Shown: positions 6,782 to 15,734, counted from the first letter of the stretch. The stretch: DNA of 64,000 nucleotides from JAWVFM01 sp963739355 (GCA_963739355.1 CAVUAD010000005.1:496001-560000), one strand, 5' to 3'. A program made the numbers and translations. Notes: generated by a model not told the origin, from the letters alone.

Positions 6782-7545
6782 CCGCGGGCCTCGAGCGTCG
6801 CCTCGACGCCGCGCGGATCGCCCTCCTCGTCGCGCAGCACCGCCGGCTCGCCGAAGCCCTCGCGCTCGAGGTCCGCCGCGATGAGCTCGGCCTGGTCGCC
6901 GCCCAGCTCCAGCAACAGCGCGCCGCCGGGCCGCAGGGCGGCCGGGGCGCCGGCGATCGCCCGTCGCAGGACGTCCGCGCCGTCGGCGCCGCCCTCGTAG
7001 GCCAGCGTCGACTCGAAGCGCAGCGTGTCGCGGGGCAGCAGCGCGAGCTCGCCGGCTGGGACGTAGGGGACGACGGCGGTGATGACGTCCGCGGCGCCAT
7101 CGATCCCGCCCGGCAGCCCGTCGAGGAGATCGCCGGAATACGCCTCGACGCCGTTGGCGCGAGCGCACGCCACGGCCCGCTCGTCGACGTCGGTCGCGAG
7201 GACGCGGGCGCCGGGCCTGCGGTTGGCGAGCACTTTCGCCACGGCTCCGCAGCCCGTGCAGAGGTCGATCGCGAGCCCGCGTTCACCGAGGCGCTCGGCC
7301 GCCCGCGTCGCGAGCAGCTCGGTGTGCGGGCGGGGGACGTAGACGCCTGGATCGATCCGCAGCGCGATCCCGCAGAATTCGGCTCGCCGGGTGATCCAGG
7401 CCAGCGGCTCGCCGGTGAGCCTGCGGGCGACGAGCTCGTCGAGGCGGCGCTCGTCGCCGTCGGCGCAGGCCAGCAGCTGCGCCGCCTCCTCGCCCGCGGC
7501 GATGAATCCCGCCCGGCGCAGCCGGCCCTCTGCGCCCGCGGCCAC
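6778..7545 (-). CDS. PrmC/HemK-like class I methyltransferase with altered NPPY motif
   Basis: A 255-residue protein. The GTG start at 7545 overlaps the stop of the upstream cupin gene (TAGTG), so the two are translationally coupled. It has the N-terminal helical region (LVARRLTGEPLAWITRRAEFCG, compare GEPLQYILG in PrmC), the phrase VYVPRPHTELL (compare PRPETE) and SAM motif I (DLCTGCGAVAKVLAN). The position of the catalytic NPPY reads VVPY (AVVPYVPAGE). In the family the Asn and first Pro orient the glutamine of release-factor GGQ, so activity on release factors is doubtful. It may be a diverged paralogue with another substrate. Confidence 0.8.
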   Translation of the reverse strand: MAAGAEGRLRRAGFIAAGEEAAQLLACADGDERRLDELVARRLTGEPLAWITRRAEFCGIALRIDPGVYVPRPHTELLATRAAERLGERGLAIDLCTGCGAVAKVLANRRPGARVLATDVDERAVACARANGVEAYSGDLLDGLPGGIDGAADVITAVVPYVPAGELALLPRDTLRFESTLAYEGGADGADVLRRAIAGAPAALRPGGALLLELGGDQAELIAADLEREGFGEPAVLRDEEGDPRGVEATLEARG

Positions 7546-7988
7546 TAGATGATGAAGCCGCGGGCGATGGTCGCCGCGGCGGCCGGCAGCCCACCGTCGC
7601 CGGGCGGATCGTGGCTGTCGAAGCCGCCCGGGCCGCCCTCGCGCAGCGAGCGCATCGCGGCCGCGAAGCCACCGTCGGGCGTGTGGAAGTTGAGGAACTC
7701 GGCGTCGCCGTCGCTCTCGTTGGAGAACGCGTGGACGACGTTGGGGGGGACGGAGACCCACGTCCCTGGCCCCGCCTTCACCGGGTCGAGCTTGGGGCCA
7801 ACCCTGAAGGTCAGCTCACCTCGCAGCACGTAGAACGAGTCCGTGTGCTCGTGGTGGACGTGCGGGTCTGGCCCCGGCTCGCCCGCCGAGTACCAGGAGT
7901 GCGTGGCCGAGAGCTCCTCGCGATCGGCCAGGAGAACCACCCGCCGATCGCCGAGTCGCTCGGGGCTCGTGAGCAGCTCGCCGTCCAC
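7545..7988 (-). CDS. Cupin-domain protein
   Basis: A 147-residue single-domain cupin with GTG start. Motif 1 reads PDPHVHHEHTDSFYVLRGELTFRVG, with metal-ligand candidates H-x-H and E. Motif 2 (PPNVVHAFSNESD) supplies the last His. Such small cupins bind Fe, Mn or Zn and act as isomerases, dioxygenases or ligand-binding subunits. The substrate cannot be deduced. It is co-transcribed with, and overlaps by one base, the PrmC-like gene. Confidence 0.85.
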   Translation of the reverse strand: MDGELLTSPERLGDRRVVLLADREELSATHSWYSAGEPGPDPHVHHEHTDSFYVLRGELTFRVGPKLDPVKAGPGTWVSVPPNVVHAFSNESDGDAEFLNFHTPDGGFAAAMRSLREGGPGGFDSHDPPGDGGLPAAAATIARGFII

Positions 7989-8032
7989 GGTGCGGGAGCT
8001 TAAGGCGCCGGGCGCCGCGCGAGCATGGGGCG

Positions 8033-8807
8033 GTGGCGATCGAGCTGCTCACCTGGAACGTCGCGGGGCGGGTGGCGCTTCAGCCCGGCCAGTCGGCGGC
8101 GGTGGTGCGTTCTGCGCCCGACGTCGTCGCGCTCCAGGAGGTTCGCCCGAGCACGGCGCCCGCCTGGCGCCGGGCGCTGGCCGACGCTGGGCTCGAGCAC
8201 GCGCTCGACTCCGGGGAGTTTCGCTGCGGCAGGCGCCTGTTCAACCTCACGGCCTCGCGCTGGCCGCTGGCGCAGCTGCCCGCGATCGGCGCCCCGCAGC
8301 CCGAGCGCGTGCTGTCGGCGATCTGCGAGACGCCGGCCGGGGCGGTCGAGGTCCACAACGCCCACGTGCCGCCGGCCCGCCCCGGAAGCCTGGCGAAGGT
8401 GGAGACCTGCGAGGCGCTGCACTTCGCCCTCGCCCGCCCCAGCGAGCGCGAGCGCGATTCTATGCGGCGACCTCAACACCCCCCGCTACGAGACCGATGA
8501 CGGCGAGGTGGAGACGTTCGCGCCGGAGCACCCGGGCCTGGAGGAGCGCTGGGATGCGGCCGAGCGCTCGCTTCTGGTGGGCCTTTCCCGCTGGGGCCTC
8601 GCCGACGTCTTTCGCACCCTCAACGGCTGGGAGCGAAAGGACGTCTCGTGGGTCATGCACGCGCGCTCGGCCCGGAGGTCGGGCCACCGGCTCGACCACG
8701 TGCTGGCCTCGGCCGGGCTGCGAGCCTCGTGGTGCGACTACCACCACGAGTGGCGGGAGGCGGGGCTCAGCGACCACTCGGCGCTGGCGGCCCGGTTCGA
8801 TGGCTAG
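8033..8807 (+). pseudogene. Endonuclease/exonuclease/phosphatase family protein, frameshifted
   Basis: The reconstructed product (~257 aa) starts at GTG 8033 with IELLTWNVAGR, continues with VVALQEVRP (the metal-ligand Glu) and VEVHNAHVPP, then shifts frame. ILCGDLNTPR (catalytic Asp/Asn), DVFRTLNGWE and the final GLSDHSALAARF (catalytic Asp-His) are in the next frame. One extra base lies between ~8437 and ~8462, inside the repeat gcgagcgcgagcgcg. All four EEP metal and catalytic motifs are otherwise preserved, so the substrate would be a nucleic acid or phosphoester. Sequencing error or a recent mutation is more likely than long decay. Both halves keep gene-like composition. Confidence 0.8.
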
Positions 8808-8837
8808 GCGCGGACCGCTCCATGGGATGCTGCAGGC

Positions 8838-9299
8838 GTGGCGACCGAGATCGAGCGCAAGTTCCTGGTCGGCGAGCCGCCCGCCTGGCTCGGCGACTGC
8901 GCGGCGCAGGACATCGAGCAGGGCTACCTGGCCGTTGGGCGCGACCACGAGGTCCGGCTGCGCCGCCGCGAGGACGACCGGATCCTCACGGTCAAGGCCG
9001 GGCACGGCCGGGATCGCGAAGAGCGCGAGGTCGAGCTGTCCGCCGAGCAGTTCGACGCTCTATGGCCGCTGACCGAGGGGCGCCGCGTCGCCAAGCGGCG
9101 CCACCGGGTGGAGGGCGAGATCGCGATCGACGTGGACGTGTACCGGGGCGAGCTGGAGGGCCTGGTCACGGCCGAGGCAGAGTTTCCGAGCGACGAGGCC
9201 AGCGAGGCCTTCGAGCCGCCGCCCTGGCTTGGACGCGAGCTGACCGGCGACGATCGCTACGCCAACCAGCAGCTCGCGCTCAGCGGCCTGCCGGGCTGA
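8838..9299 (+). CDS. CYTH domain (triphosphate tunnel metalloenzyme) protein
   Basis: A 153-residue single-domain protein opening with EIERKFLVG, the ExExK signature of CYTH proteins. It continues with the alternating charged strands that line the tunnel (VRLRRRED, ILTVKAG, REEREVEL, KRRHRVE, IAIDVDVYRG). Single-domain bacterial members hydrolyse inorganic triphosphate or related compounds using divalent metal. The start is GTG with weak Shine-Dalgarno. It follows the frameshifted EEP gene after 30 bp on the same strand and may share its transcript. Confidence 0.9.
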   Translation: MATEIERKFLVGEPPAWLGDCAAQDIEQGYLAVGRDHEVRLRRREDDRILTVKAGHGRDREEREVELSAEQFDALWPLTEGRRVAKRRHRVEGEIAIDVDVYRGELEGLVTAEAEFPSDEASEAFEPPPWLGRELTGDDRYANQQLALSGLPG

Positions 9300-9306
9300 G
9301 GCCGGG

Positions 9307-10398
9307 TCACTCCACGAGCCCCATGCGCATCGCCTTGGTGACCGCGGAGACCCGGTCATTGACCTCCAGTCGCAGGTAGATGTTCTTGAGGTGGGTCTTG
9401 ACCGTGTCGCGGCTCACGCCCAGCGCCGACGCGATCTGATTCGCGGATTTACCGTTCGCGGCGAGCTTGAGCACCTCGCGCTGGCGCGGCGTCAGCGTTG
9501 CCGGCTCCAGCTCGCGGCGCTGCCGGTCGAGAAAGTGACCGAGCTCGTGCCCGATGCCGATGAGAGAGCGATTCAGGCGCTCGTCGGCGACGATCCGGTT
9601 CCTCGCGAAGAACTCGAGCACGGCCAGCACGGCGTCGCCCTCCAGGGCTGGAAAGGCGAGGCCGCCGCGCAGCTCGGCGGCCCTGGCGGGCCCGCCCTCC
9701 TCGAAGGCGGCATCCTCGAACGCGCTCACCAATACCCTTGGCGTGCCGGCTGCCCAGGTGCCGCCCGCGAGGCCCAGCCCGCGCGGGACGCGCCGCCCGG
9801 CCACGAACCGCTCGATATCGAAGTGCTCCATGCTCTCGGCCTTCCAGACGAGACGGGCTACCAGGCTCCCGTCGTCCGGAATCCACAGCACGCCTGCCGC
9901 CATGTCGAGACATCGGCCCAGCGCCTCGAGTAGCGCGGGGCCGCTCGCTTCGACGGACTCCCAGGCGCCGAGGGTGTTGGCTACCGCGATCAGCATGTCG
10001 CTCGAGCGCTCCGCGCGCTTGATTTCGGTGATGTCCTGAACGAAGCCGACGATGAGCGGGGAGTCGCCGCGCTCCACCGTGGTGATGGTCGAGCGGAGAT
10101 GCCGCACCTCGCGGTCGGACCGGACGATTCGGTACTCGAACACGCGACCGGGCCTTGCCGAGTGCCGCAACCGGTCCCGCTCGGCGGCGACGGCGTCGAC
10201 GTCGTCGGGATGCGCGTAGGCCTTGACCGTAGTGGGGCTCGGCTCGATCTCGCCCGGATCGAAGCCGAACATCCGGAACAGGTTGTCCGACCAAAAGAGC
10301 GCCCCCTGTTCGGGTCGCCATTCCCAGCGTCCCATCAGCGCCAGCCTCTCCGCCGTGTCTCGCAGGTCGCCGGTCCGGATGTCTTCGGCCGCTGGCAA
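9307..10398 (-). CDS. PAS-GAF-LuxR transcriptional regulator
   Basis: A 363-residue regulator. The TTG start at 10398 is chosen because TAGGAGAGAGA directly precedes it. Longer starts lack a ribosome site and would reach into the divergent gene. Domain order: a PAS fold of the PAS_3 type (residues ~15-115, GRWEWRPEQGALFWSDNLFRMFG through VGFVQDITEIKRAER), a GAF-like sensor (~130-280), then a LuxR/NarL helix-turn-helix (TLTPRQREVLKLAANGKSANQIASALGVSRDTVKTHLKNIY). It lacks a receiver domain, so it should respond to a ligand or redox signal directly. It is divergent from the histidine-kinase operon and is a natural partner or feedback regulator. Confidence 0.87.
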   Translation of the reverse strand: MPAAEDIRTGDLRDTAERLALMGRWEWRPEQGALFWSDNLFRMFGFDPGEIEPSPTTVKAYAHPDDVDAVAAERDRLRHSARPGRVFEYRIVRSDREVRHLRSTITTVERGDSPLIVGFVQDITEIKRAERSSDMLIAVANTLGAWESVEASGPALLEALGRCLDMAAGVLWIPDDGSLVARLVWKAESMEHFDIERFVAGRRVPRGLGLAGGTWAAGTPRVLVSAFEDAAFEEGGPARAAELRGGLAFPALEGDAVLAVLEFFARNRIVADERLNRSLIGIGHELGHFLDRQRRELEPATLTPRQREVLKLAANGKSANQIASALGVSRDTVKTHLKNIYLRLEVNDRVSAVTKAMRMGLVE

Positions 10399-10568
10399 GC
10401 CTCTCTCTCCTAGATCATGATCGACGTGCTCTCCGCCGCATGAGGGCCGTCGCCCCTCGCAGAACCCATCCCGTGAGCCTCGTTCCAGCCTATACCGAGG
10501 CTTGTCGCCCTCCTTCACCCAGAGGGGTGATTGTCCTGACGGAGCTTCGAGCCGATCATTTCATTGGC

Positions 10569-11756
10569 ATGCCCGAATCTCAGCAGGGAGCCCCTGTGGG
10601 CAGAGAGGCGGACGGTGGGGGGCTGCTGAGCCCGGATGCGTTCTCGAGCCCGGCGGAGGCGGTGGGGTTCATCCGGCGCGTCCTCGAGTTCACCCCGGAC
10701 GCGATGGTGATCGTGAACGAGTCCGGCGAGATCCGCCTCGCGAACGCCGAGACGGAGACGCTCTTCGGCTACCGGCGCGAGGAGCTGATCGGAGAGTCCA
10801 TTGAGGTGCTCATGCCCCCGCGCTACCGCTCGCGCCACCCGGGGCACCGCGGCGAGTTCTTCGGCGAGCCGCGGGTGCGTCCGATGGGCGCGGGGCTGGA
10901 GCTCTGGGGACTTCGCAAGGATGGGAGCGAGTTTCCGGTCGAGATCAGCCTGAGCCCGCTCGAGACCGAGGAGGGCACGCTCGCAACGGCGGCGATCCGC
11001 GACGTCACGGAGAGCCGCCGGGCGGCGGAGCTTCTCCGGCAGGCGAACGACGACCTCGAGGCCGCGATCGCGGCCAAGGACCGGTTCCTCGCCAGCATGA
11101 GCCACGAGCTGCGGACACCACTGAACGCCGTGCTGGGCTTCACCGGGACGCTCCTGATGGAGCTGCCCGGGACGCTCAACGACGAGCAGGTCAAGCAACT
11201 GAAGACGATCCAGGAGAACGGGCGTCACCTGCTGTCGCTGATCAACGACCTTCTCGACCTCGCGAAGATCGAGTCGGGAAAGGTGGAGATCTCCCCGGAG
11301 CCGGTGCTCTGCCGTCCACTCCTGGAGGAGATCGCACAGGGGTTGCGGCCGTTCGCGATCGACAAGTCCATCGACCTGGTCGTCGACTACATGGAGGAGG
11401 ACTTCACCGTGGTCACCGACCGCAGGGCCCTCAGCCAGATCCTGATCAACCTCACGAACAACGCGATCAAGTTCACCGACGACGGCGTCGTGCGACTGGC
11501 GGGCCGCCGGCTGGACAACGGGGCCGTCTGCTTCACCGTGTCCGACACCGGCTGCGGGATCGCCGAGGACGATCAGCAACACATCTTCAGCGCCTTCGAG
11601 CAGGGATCGGCGTCAACGCTGCAGGAGGGGACGGGCCTCGGGCTCTACATCAGCAGCCGGCTGGCGGGCATCATCGACGCGTCGATCACCTTCGAAACGG
11701 AGCTGGGCCGCGGGACGACCTTCGATCTCGAGATGCACGGAGGCGTGCCGCGATGA
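10569..11756 (+). CDS. PAS-domain sensor histidine kinase
   Basis: A cytoplasmic hybrid-less kinase of ~395 residues from ATG 10569 (GTG 10527 and ATG 10440 are alternative starts, none with a strong ribosome site). A PAS domain at ~35-150 (FTPDAMVIVNESGEIRLANAETETLFGY through TAAIRDVTESRR) is joined by a short coiled coil to a HisKA domain with phospho-acceptor His ~179 (SMSHELRTPLNAVLGF). The HATPase_c domain has the N box (LINLTNNAIKF), G1 (SDTGCGIAEDD) and G2 (GTGLGLYIS). No membrane segments are present. The stop overlaps the ATG of the next gene, a receiver that is its likely phospho-acceptor. Confidence 0.9.
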   Translation: MPESQQGAPVGREADGGGLLSPDAFSSPAEAVGFIRRVLEFTPDAMVIVNESGEIRLANAETETLFGYRREELIGESIEVLMPPRYRSRHPGHRGEFFGEPRVRPMGAGLELWGLRKDGSEFPVEISLSPLETEEGTLATAAIRDVTESRRAAELLRQANDDLEAAIAAKDRFLASMSHELRTPLNAVLGFTGTLLMELPGTLNDEQVKQLKTIQENGRHLLSLINDLLDLAKIESGKVEISPEPVLCRPLLEEIAQGLRPFAIDKSIDLVVDYMEEDFTVVTDRRALSQILINLTNNAIKFTDDGVVRLAGRRLDNGAVCFTVSDTGCGIAEDDQQHIFSAFEQGSASTLQEGTGLGLYISSRLAGIIDASITFETELGRGTTFDLEMHGGVPR

Positions 11757-12136
11757 AGCCGATTGTCCTGATTGTCGAAGACAACCCCGACAATATGGCC
11801 CTGATGGAGTACCTGCTGCGCGCTGAGGGCTACGACCCCCTCTTGGCGCGGAGCGGCGAGGAGGGGCTCGCCGTAGCTCGCCGCGCCGCGCCGAGCCTGG
11901 TCCTGCTCGACATCCAGCTTCCGGGGATCGACGGCGTCGAGACGTTGCGCCTGATGAGGGAGGTGGCCGAGCTCTCGGAGACTCCGGTCGCCGCGGTCAC
12001 CTCGTTCGCCATGGTCGGCGACCGCGAGCGGCTGCTCGCCGCGGGGTTCGACGCCTACCTGTCCAAGCCGATCGACCCCGAGACATTCGTCGGGGACGTC
12101 GAAGGGCTGATCGGCGCGGCGGAGGCGGAGCGATGA
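11753..12136 (+). CDS. Single-domain response regulator (DivK/CheY-like)
   Basis: A 127-residue stand-alone receiver. The acidic pair is in IVEDNPDN, the phospho-acceptor Asp in LVLLDIQLPGIDG (about residue 54), the Thr/Ser switch in VAAVTSFAM and the conserved Lys in YLSKPID. No output domain follows, so it acts by protein interaction or phosphate relay, as DivK does. Its ATG overlaps the kinase stop (ATGA) and its own stop overlaps the start of the EAL protein, giving a strictly coupled three-gene operon. Confidence 0.92.
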   Translation: MKPIVLIVEDNPDNMALMEYLLRAEGYDPLLARSGEEGLAVARRAAPSLVLLDIQLPGIDGVETLRLMREVAELSETPVAAVTSFAMVGDRERLLAAGFDAYLSKPIDPETFVGDVEGLIGAAEAER

Positions 12137-14142
12137 CCCGCGTCCTCGTGCTCGACGACCGGGCGGCCGATCGCGACCTGATGACCATGGTGTGCCGGTA
12201 CGCGGGCTACGAGGTGCACGAGGCGAACACGGGCGAGCAGGCGCTCGAGATGGCGCGCTCGCTCCACCCGGACGTGATCACCGCCGACATCCTGATGCCG
12301 GGCATGAACGGCTACGAGTTCGTGCGTGCCCTGCGCGCGGACCCGGACGTCGGCGGGGTGCCGGTGGTGTTCTGCTCGGCGACGTACGACGACAGCGAGG
12401 TCAAGCGCGTCGCCGAGGCCTGCGGGGTGATGCACATCCTCTCCAAGCCCGCGACCCCCGAGCAGATGATCAGGGTGGTGGGCGAGGCGATGGGGGTCGA
12501 TCCCGAGCTCATTCGCACGGCGGGCCCCGCTCTGTTCGACCGCCGCCAGCTCCGTGTGCTCAACGAGAAGCTGGTGCAGAAGGTCGACGAGCTCGAGACC
12601 GCAAACCACGAGCAGGCCAGGCTCCAGGAGCACCTGATCGAGGCCGAGCGCGCCGCGGCGGAGTCGCTGACCCTCCTCGAGACCCTCCAGTCTGGCGCGC
12701 CCATCGGCTTCGGCCTCGTCGACCGCGACTTCAGGCTCCTGCGGATGAACGCCTTTCTCGCCGCGCTCAGCGACATGCCCGCCGAGCAGCAGGTCGGCAG
12801 CACGGTCGCGGAGATCGTCCCCGACCTGTGGCCGCGCCTCGGGCCTCTGTACCGCCGCGTGCTGAGATCGGGTCAGCCGCTGCTGAATCAAGAGCTCGAG
12901 CTCCCGCGCGCGGACGCCCCCGAGGAGATCGGGAGCTGGCTCCTGAGCTTCTACCCGGTGGAGCTCGACGACGAGCTGCTGGGGATCGGGCTGGTCGTTG
13001 TGGACGTCACCGAGGTCAAGCAGGCCGAGGACTTTCGGTCCGTGGTCCTGGAGACGATGGCCGAGGGTCTCTACGTCGTGGACCACGAGGGAAAGCTCGT
13101 CCTGATGAACTCCGCCGCGTCGCGGCTTCTCGGTTGGACCGAGGAGGAGCTTTGCGGCGAGCCGATCGAGCGGCTGATCCACCACCGCCGCGCCGACGGG
13201 TCGGTCCGGCCTCCGGAGGCGAGTGACCTGACCAGGGCACGCGTGGAGGGGCGGACGATCCGCACCGACGACGACGCGTTCACCCGCAAGGACGGCTCGA
13301 TCTTTCCCGCGTCGTCGTCCTCGGCTCCGCTCTCTGCCGGCGCCAACCTCGGCGGCGCCGTCGTCGTGTTCCGCGACACCAGCGGCGAGATGGAGGTGCG
13401 GCTGCAGCGCCGGCGCGAGCTCGACACGCTGAGCTGGGTCGGCAGGATCCGAGACGCTCTCGACGAGGGGCGGATGGTGCTGTACTCGCAGCCCATCGTC
13501 CCGCTGCGCGGCGGTGAGCCCAGCGCGGAGCTCCTCCTGCGAATGCTGGATCGCGACGGGGACCCGGTGGCTCCCGGCGCCTTCCTGCCGGTCGCCGAGA
13601 AGTACGGGCTGATCGCCGAGATCGACCAATGGGTCGTGGGCCGGGCGATCGAGCTCGCCCGCGACGGGCGGCGGCTCGAGGCGAACCTCTCGGCCGAATC
13701 GATCTCCAACCCCGACCTGCTCTCGCAGATCAAGCGCGACCTCAAGTCGACCGGGGTCGACCCCTCGAACGTGGTCTTCGAGATCACCGAGACCGCGCTG
13801 ATGGAGAACCTGGCGGCCGGGCAGGAGTTCGCTCGCGAGCTCAGCGAGCTGGGCTGCGGGCTGGCGCTGGACGACTTCGGCACCGGCTTCGGCAGCTTCA
13901 CCTACCTGAAGAGCCTTCCGTTCCGCTTCATCAAGATCGACATCGAGTTCGTACGCGACCTGGCAACGAACCCGGCCAACCAGTTGCTCGTGAAGGCGAC
14001 GGTCAGCCTGGCCCGCGACTTCGGCCACGAGACGATCGCCGAGGGCGTGGAGGACGCCGAGACGATGGAGCTGCTGAAGGGCTACGGCGTGGACTACGCG
14101 CAGGGCTATTACCTGGGCCGGCCGGCGCCGATCGAGTCCTAG
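12133..14142 (+). CDS. REC-PAS-PAS-EAL cyclic-di-GMP phosphodiesterase-like protein
   Basis: A 669-residue protein. The receiver (1-120) has DD, phospho-acceptor Asp in VITADILMPGMNG and Lys in HILSKPAT. A coiled coil (~135-180) precedes two PAS domains (~180-295 and ~300-415). The EAL domain (~430-665) keeps the metal and catalytic residues: E in SAELLLRM (the family motif reads ELL here), N in EANLSAES, E in FEITETA, DD in LALDDFGTG, K in FIKIDIEF and E in IAEGVED. No GGDEF domain is present, so it should be a dedicated c-di-GMP hydrolase controlled by phosphorylation and by PAS ligands. It is the output of the upstream kinase/receiver pair. Confidence 0.92.
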   Translation: MTRVLVLDDRAADRDLMTMVCRYAGYEVHEANTGEQALEMARSLHPDVITADILMPGMNGYEFVRALRADPDVGGVPVVFCSATYDDSEVKRVAEACGVMHILSKPATPEQMIRVVGEAMGVDPELIRTAGPALFDRRQLRVLNEKLVQKVDELETANHEQARLQEHLIEAERAAAESLTLLETLQSGAPIGFGLVDRDFRLLRMNAFLAALSDMPAEQQVGSTVAEIVPDLWPRLGPLYRRVLRSGQPLLNQELELPRADAPEEIGSWLLSFYPVELDDELLGIGLVVVDVTEVKQAEDFRSVVLETMAEGLYVVDHEGKLVLMNSAASRLLGWTEEELCGEPIERLIHHRRADGSVRPPEASDLTRARVEGRTIRTDDDAFTRKDGSIFPASSSSAPLSAGANLGGAVVVFRDTSGEMEVRLQRRRELDTLSWVGRIRDALDEGRMVLYSQPIVPLRGGEPSAELLLRMLDRDGDPVAPGAFLPVAEKYGLIAEIDQWVVGRAIELARDGRRLEANLSAESISNPDLLSQIKRDLKSTGVDPSNVVFEITETALMENLAAGQEFARELSELGCGLALDDFGTGFGSFTYLKSLPFRFIKIDIEFVRDLATNPANQLLVKATVSLARDFGHETIAEGVEDAETMELLKGYGVDYAQGYYLGRPAPIES

Positions 14143-14155
14143 GCGGGGCGCTCGC

Positions 14156-15175
14156 CTACTTGCGCAGCAGGCGCAGGACGGCGCGCTCGATCTGCTCGCG
14201 ATCGGCGAACTCGTCCGGATCGGTGCCCGCGACGACCCGGCGGGCCGCCCTGCGGATGGTGTCGCCGGAGTCGAAGCGGTCGAACAGCCGCGCGTCGATG
14301 TAGGAGCTCCGGCACACGGCGGGGGTGTTGCCGAGGTAGCCGGCGACGCGCTTGGTCGCTGCTGAGGCAGCCCGCTTGCGGCCGGTCTTCGACAGGTCGG
14401 CCGGGTCGAACGAGGCGAGAGCGGCCGCCGCGAGCACGGTCGCGTTCCAGGTGCGGAAGTCCTTGGCGGAGTAGTCGGCGCCGGCGTGGGCCTTCAGGTA
14501 GGCGTTGACGTCGTCGGAGCGGACGTCGTGCCACGCGCGGCTCTCCCAGAAGGCGAGCAGCGAGTCGCCCCCCGCGGGCGGACGGCGCTTCAGCGCCCGC
14601 AGCACCGGCAGCGACTCGGGGTCGGCCAGTTTCTGGACCCGCCGCCGGCCGGACTTGGCCGGGAAGTCGAAGACGGCGGCTCCCCGCTCGAACTGCACAT
14701 GCTCACGGCGCAGCGTCGCCAGGCCGAAGCTCTCGTTCTCGGCGGCGTACTCCTCGCCGCCGATCCGGAAGAAGCCGACGTCGAGCAGGCGCACCGCGAG
14801 GCCCAGGACCCGATCGGAGCCGAGGCCGGAGGAAGCGAGGTCCTCCGCGACGCGCAGGCGCAGCTTCGGCAGGGCGCGGGCGAAGCCCTCCATCCGCTCG
14901 AACTTCTCGCGGTCGCGGGCCTCGCGCCAGGCGGGGTGGTAGAGGTACTGCTTGCGGCCCGCGGCGTCCAGGCCGGTCGCCTGGATGTGCCCGTTGGCGA
15001 GCTTGCAGATCCAGACGTCCTGCCAGGCCGGCGGGATTCCCAGCGAGCGGATCCGCTCGAGCTCGCCCTCGCCGGACACCGGATCCCCATCGGCGTCGAG
15101 GTAGGAGAACCCGCGCCCGCGCCTGATCCGGCGGATGCCCGGCTCGGTGCAGTCGACTCTTCTCGTTCTCGGCAT
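14156..15175 (-). CDS. DNA topoisomerase IB (poxvirus/eukaryote-like)
   Basis: A 339-residue enzyme matching the bacterial TopIB family in length. The N-terminal domain (RIRRGRGFSYLDADGDPV, then IPPAWQDVWI, GHIQATGLDAAGRKQYLYH) binds DNA. The catalytic domain carries Arg in GFFRIGGEEYAAENESFGLATLRREHV, Lys in the beta hairpin (AKSGRRR), Arg in KDFRTWNAT, and the nucleophilic Tyr in CRSSYIDARLFD. It relaxes supercoils without ATP. The start is taken at ATG 15175; an in-frame GTG lies six codons upstream. It converges with the EAL gene and may share a transcript with the upstream helical protein gene. Confidence 0.93.
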   Translation of the reverse strand: MPRTRRVDCTEPGIRRIRRGRGFSYLDADGDPVSGEGELERIRSLGIPPAWQDVWICKLANGHIQATGLDAAGRKQYLYHPAWREARDREKFERMEGFARALPKLRLRVAEDLASSGLGSDRVLGLAVRLLDVGFFRIGGEEYAAENESFGLATLRREHVQFERGAAVFDFPAKSGRRRVQKLADPESLPVLRALKRRPPAGGDSLLAFWESRAWHDVRSDDVNAYLKAHAGADYSAKDFRTWNATVLAAAALASFDPADLSKTGRKRAASAATKRVAGYLGNTPAVCRSSYIDARLFDRFDSGDTIRRAARRVVAGTDPDEFADREQIERAVLRLLRK

Positions 15176-15234
15176 GGCTCGTGCTGATACCACGCCGGGG
15201 CCTCTGCTCAAACCCAGGGAGGGTCCGGGAGGCG

Positions 15235-15693
15235 CTAGCGGCCGAGCACGCGAAGGAGCGCGCCGGCGGAGCCCGGAACCGGCGCAAGGAGCTCGCGAAC
15301 TTCGCCGAGGCCGGCGCGGAGCTCGGCGTCGCCGGACTCGATGGGCATCATCGAATCCTGGAGCTCGGCGATGATCTTGTCCGCCTCGGCGACCGCCGCG
15401 ACGGCGCGCTCGACGAGGACCTTGACCCCCTGGGAGCTCAGTCCTGCCGAGGGTGAGCCGAACTCGCCGGCGGGCCGGCCGATGCGGCCGGCGAACCCGT
15501 CGTGGGTGGCCTTGGCGCGGCCGAACGCTCGCTGGGCGGGCCGGAAGAGCTCGGCCTCCAGGCGGTCGGCCGTGGCCACGTCGAGCTGCTCGAACGCCTC
15601 GGTCAGGCACGCCAGCGCCAGCGCGACCTGGTCGGCGGCGGCGACCAGGTCGGCCAGGATCCTGGCTCTGGCCTCGTCGGCCGTCACGACCAT
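15235..15693 (-). CDS. Helical protein of unknown function
   Basis: A 152-residue protein that is almost entirely predicted helix and Ala/Glu/Leu-rich (ARILADLVAAADQVALALACLTEAFEQLD, through to a C-terminal LLAPVPGSAGALLRVLGR). No membrane segment, signal peptide or catalytic motif is visible. The middle (residues 55-80, RPAQRAFGRAKATHDGFAGRIG) is basic and could bind nucleic acid. It lies 60 bp upstream of topoisomerase IB in the same direction, so it may be co-expressed. I do not recognise the family. Confidence 0.7.
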   Translation of the reverse strand: MVVTADEARARILADLVAAADQVALALACLTEAFEQLDVATADRLEAELFRPAQRAFGRAKATHDGFAGRIGRPAGEFGSPSAGLSSQGVKVLVERAVAAVAEADKIIAELQDSMMPIESGDAELRAGLGEVRELLAPVPGSAGALLRVLGR

Positions 15694-15734
15694 GGACCGA
15701 GAATATTGGCCGGGCGCGCCGGTAGGTTCCCCGC

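Noticed and set aside
8033..8807. Programmed +1 frameshift in the EEP gene
   Set aside because: No slippery heptamer or downstream pseudoknot is visible, and several other unrelated genes in the window carry similar single-base shifts.
15694..15734. Fluoride riboswitch upstream of crcB
   Set aside because: The gap is only 41 bp and no stem-loop with the conserved motif is seen.
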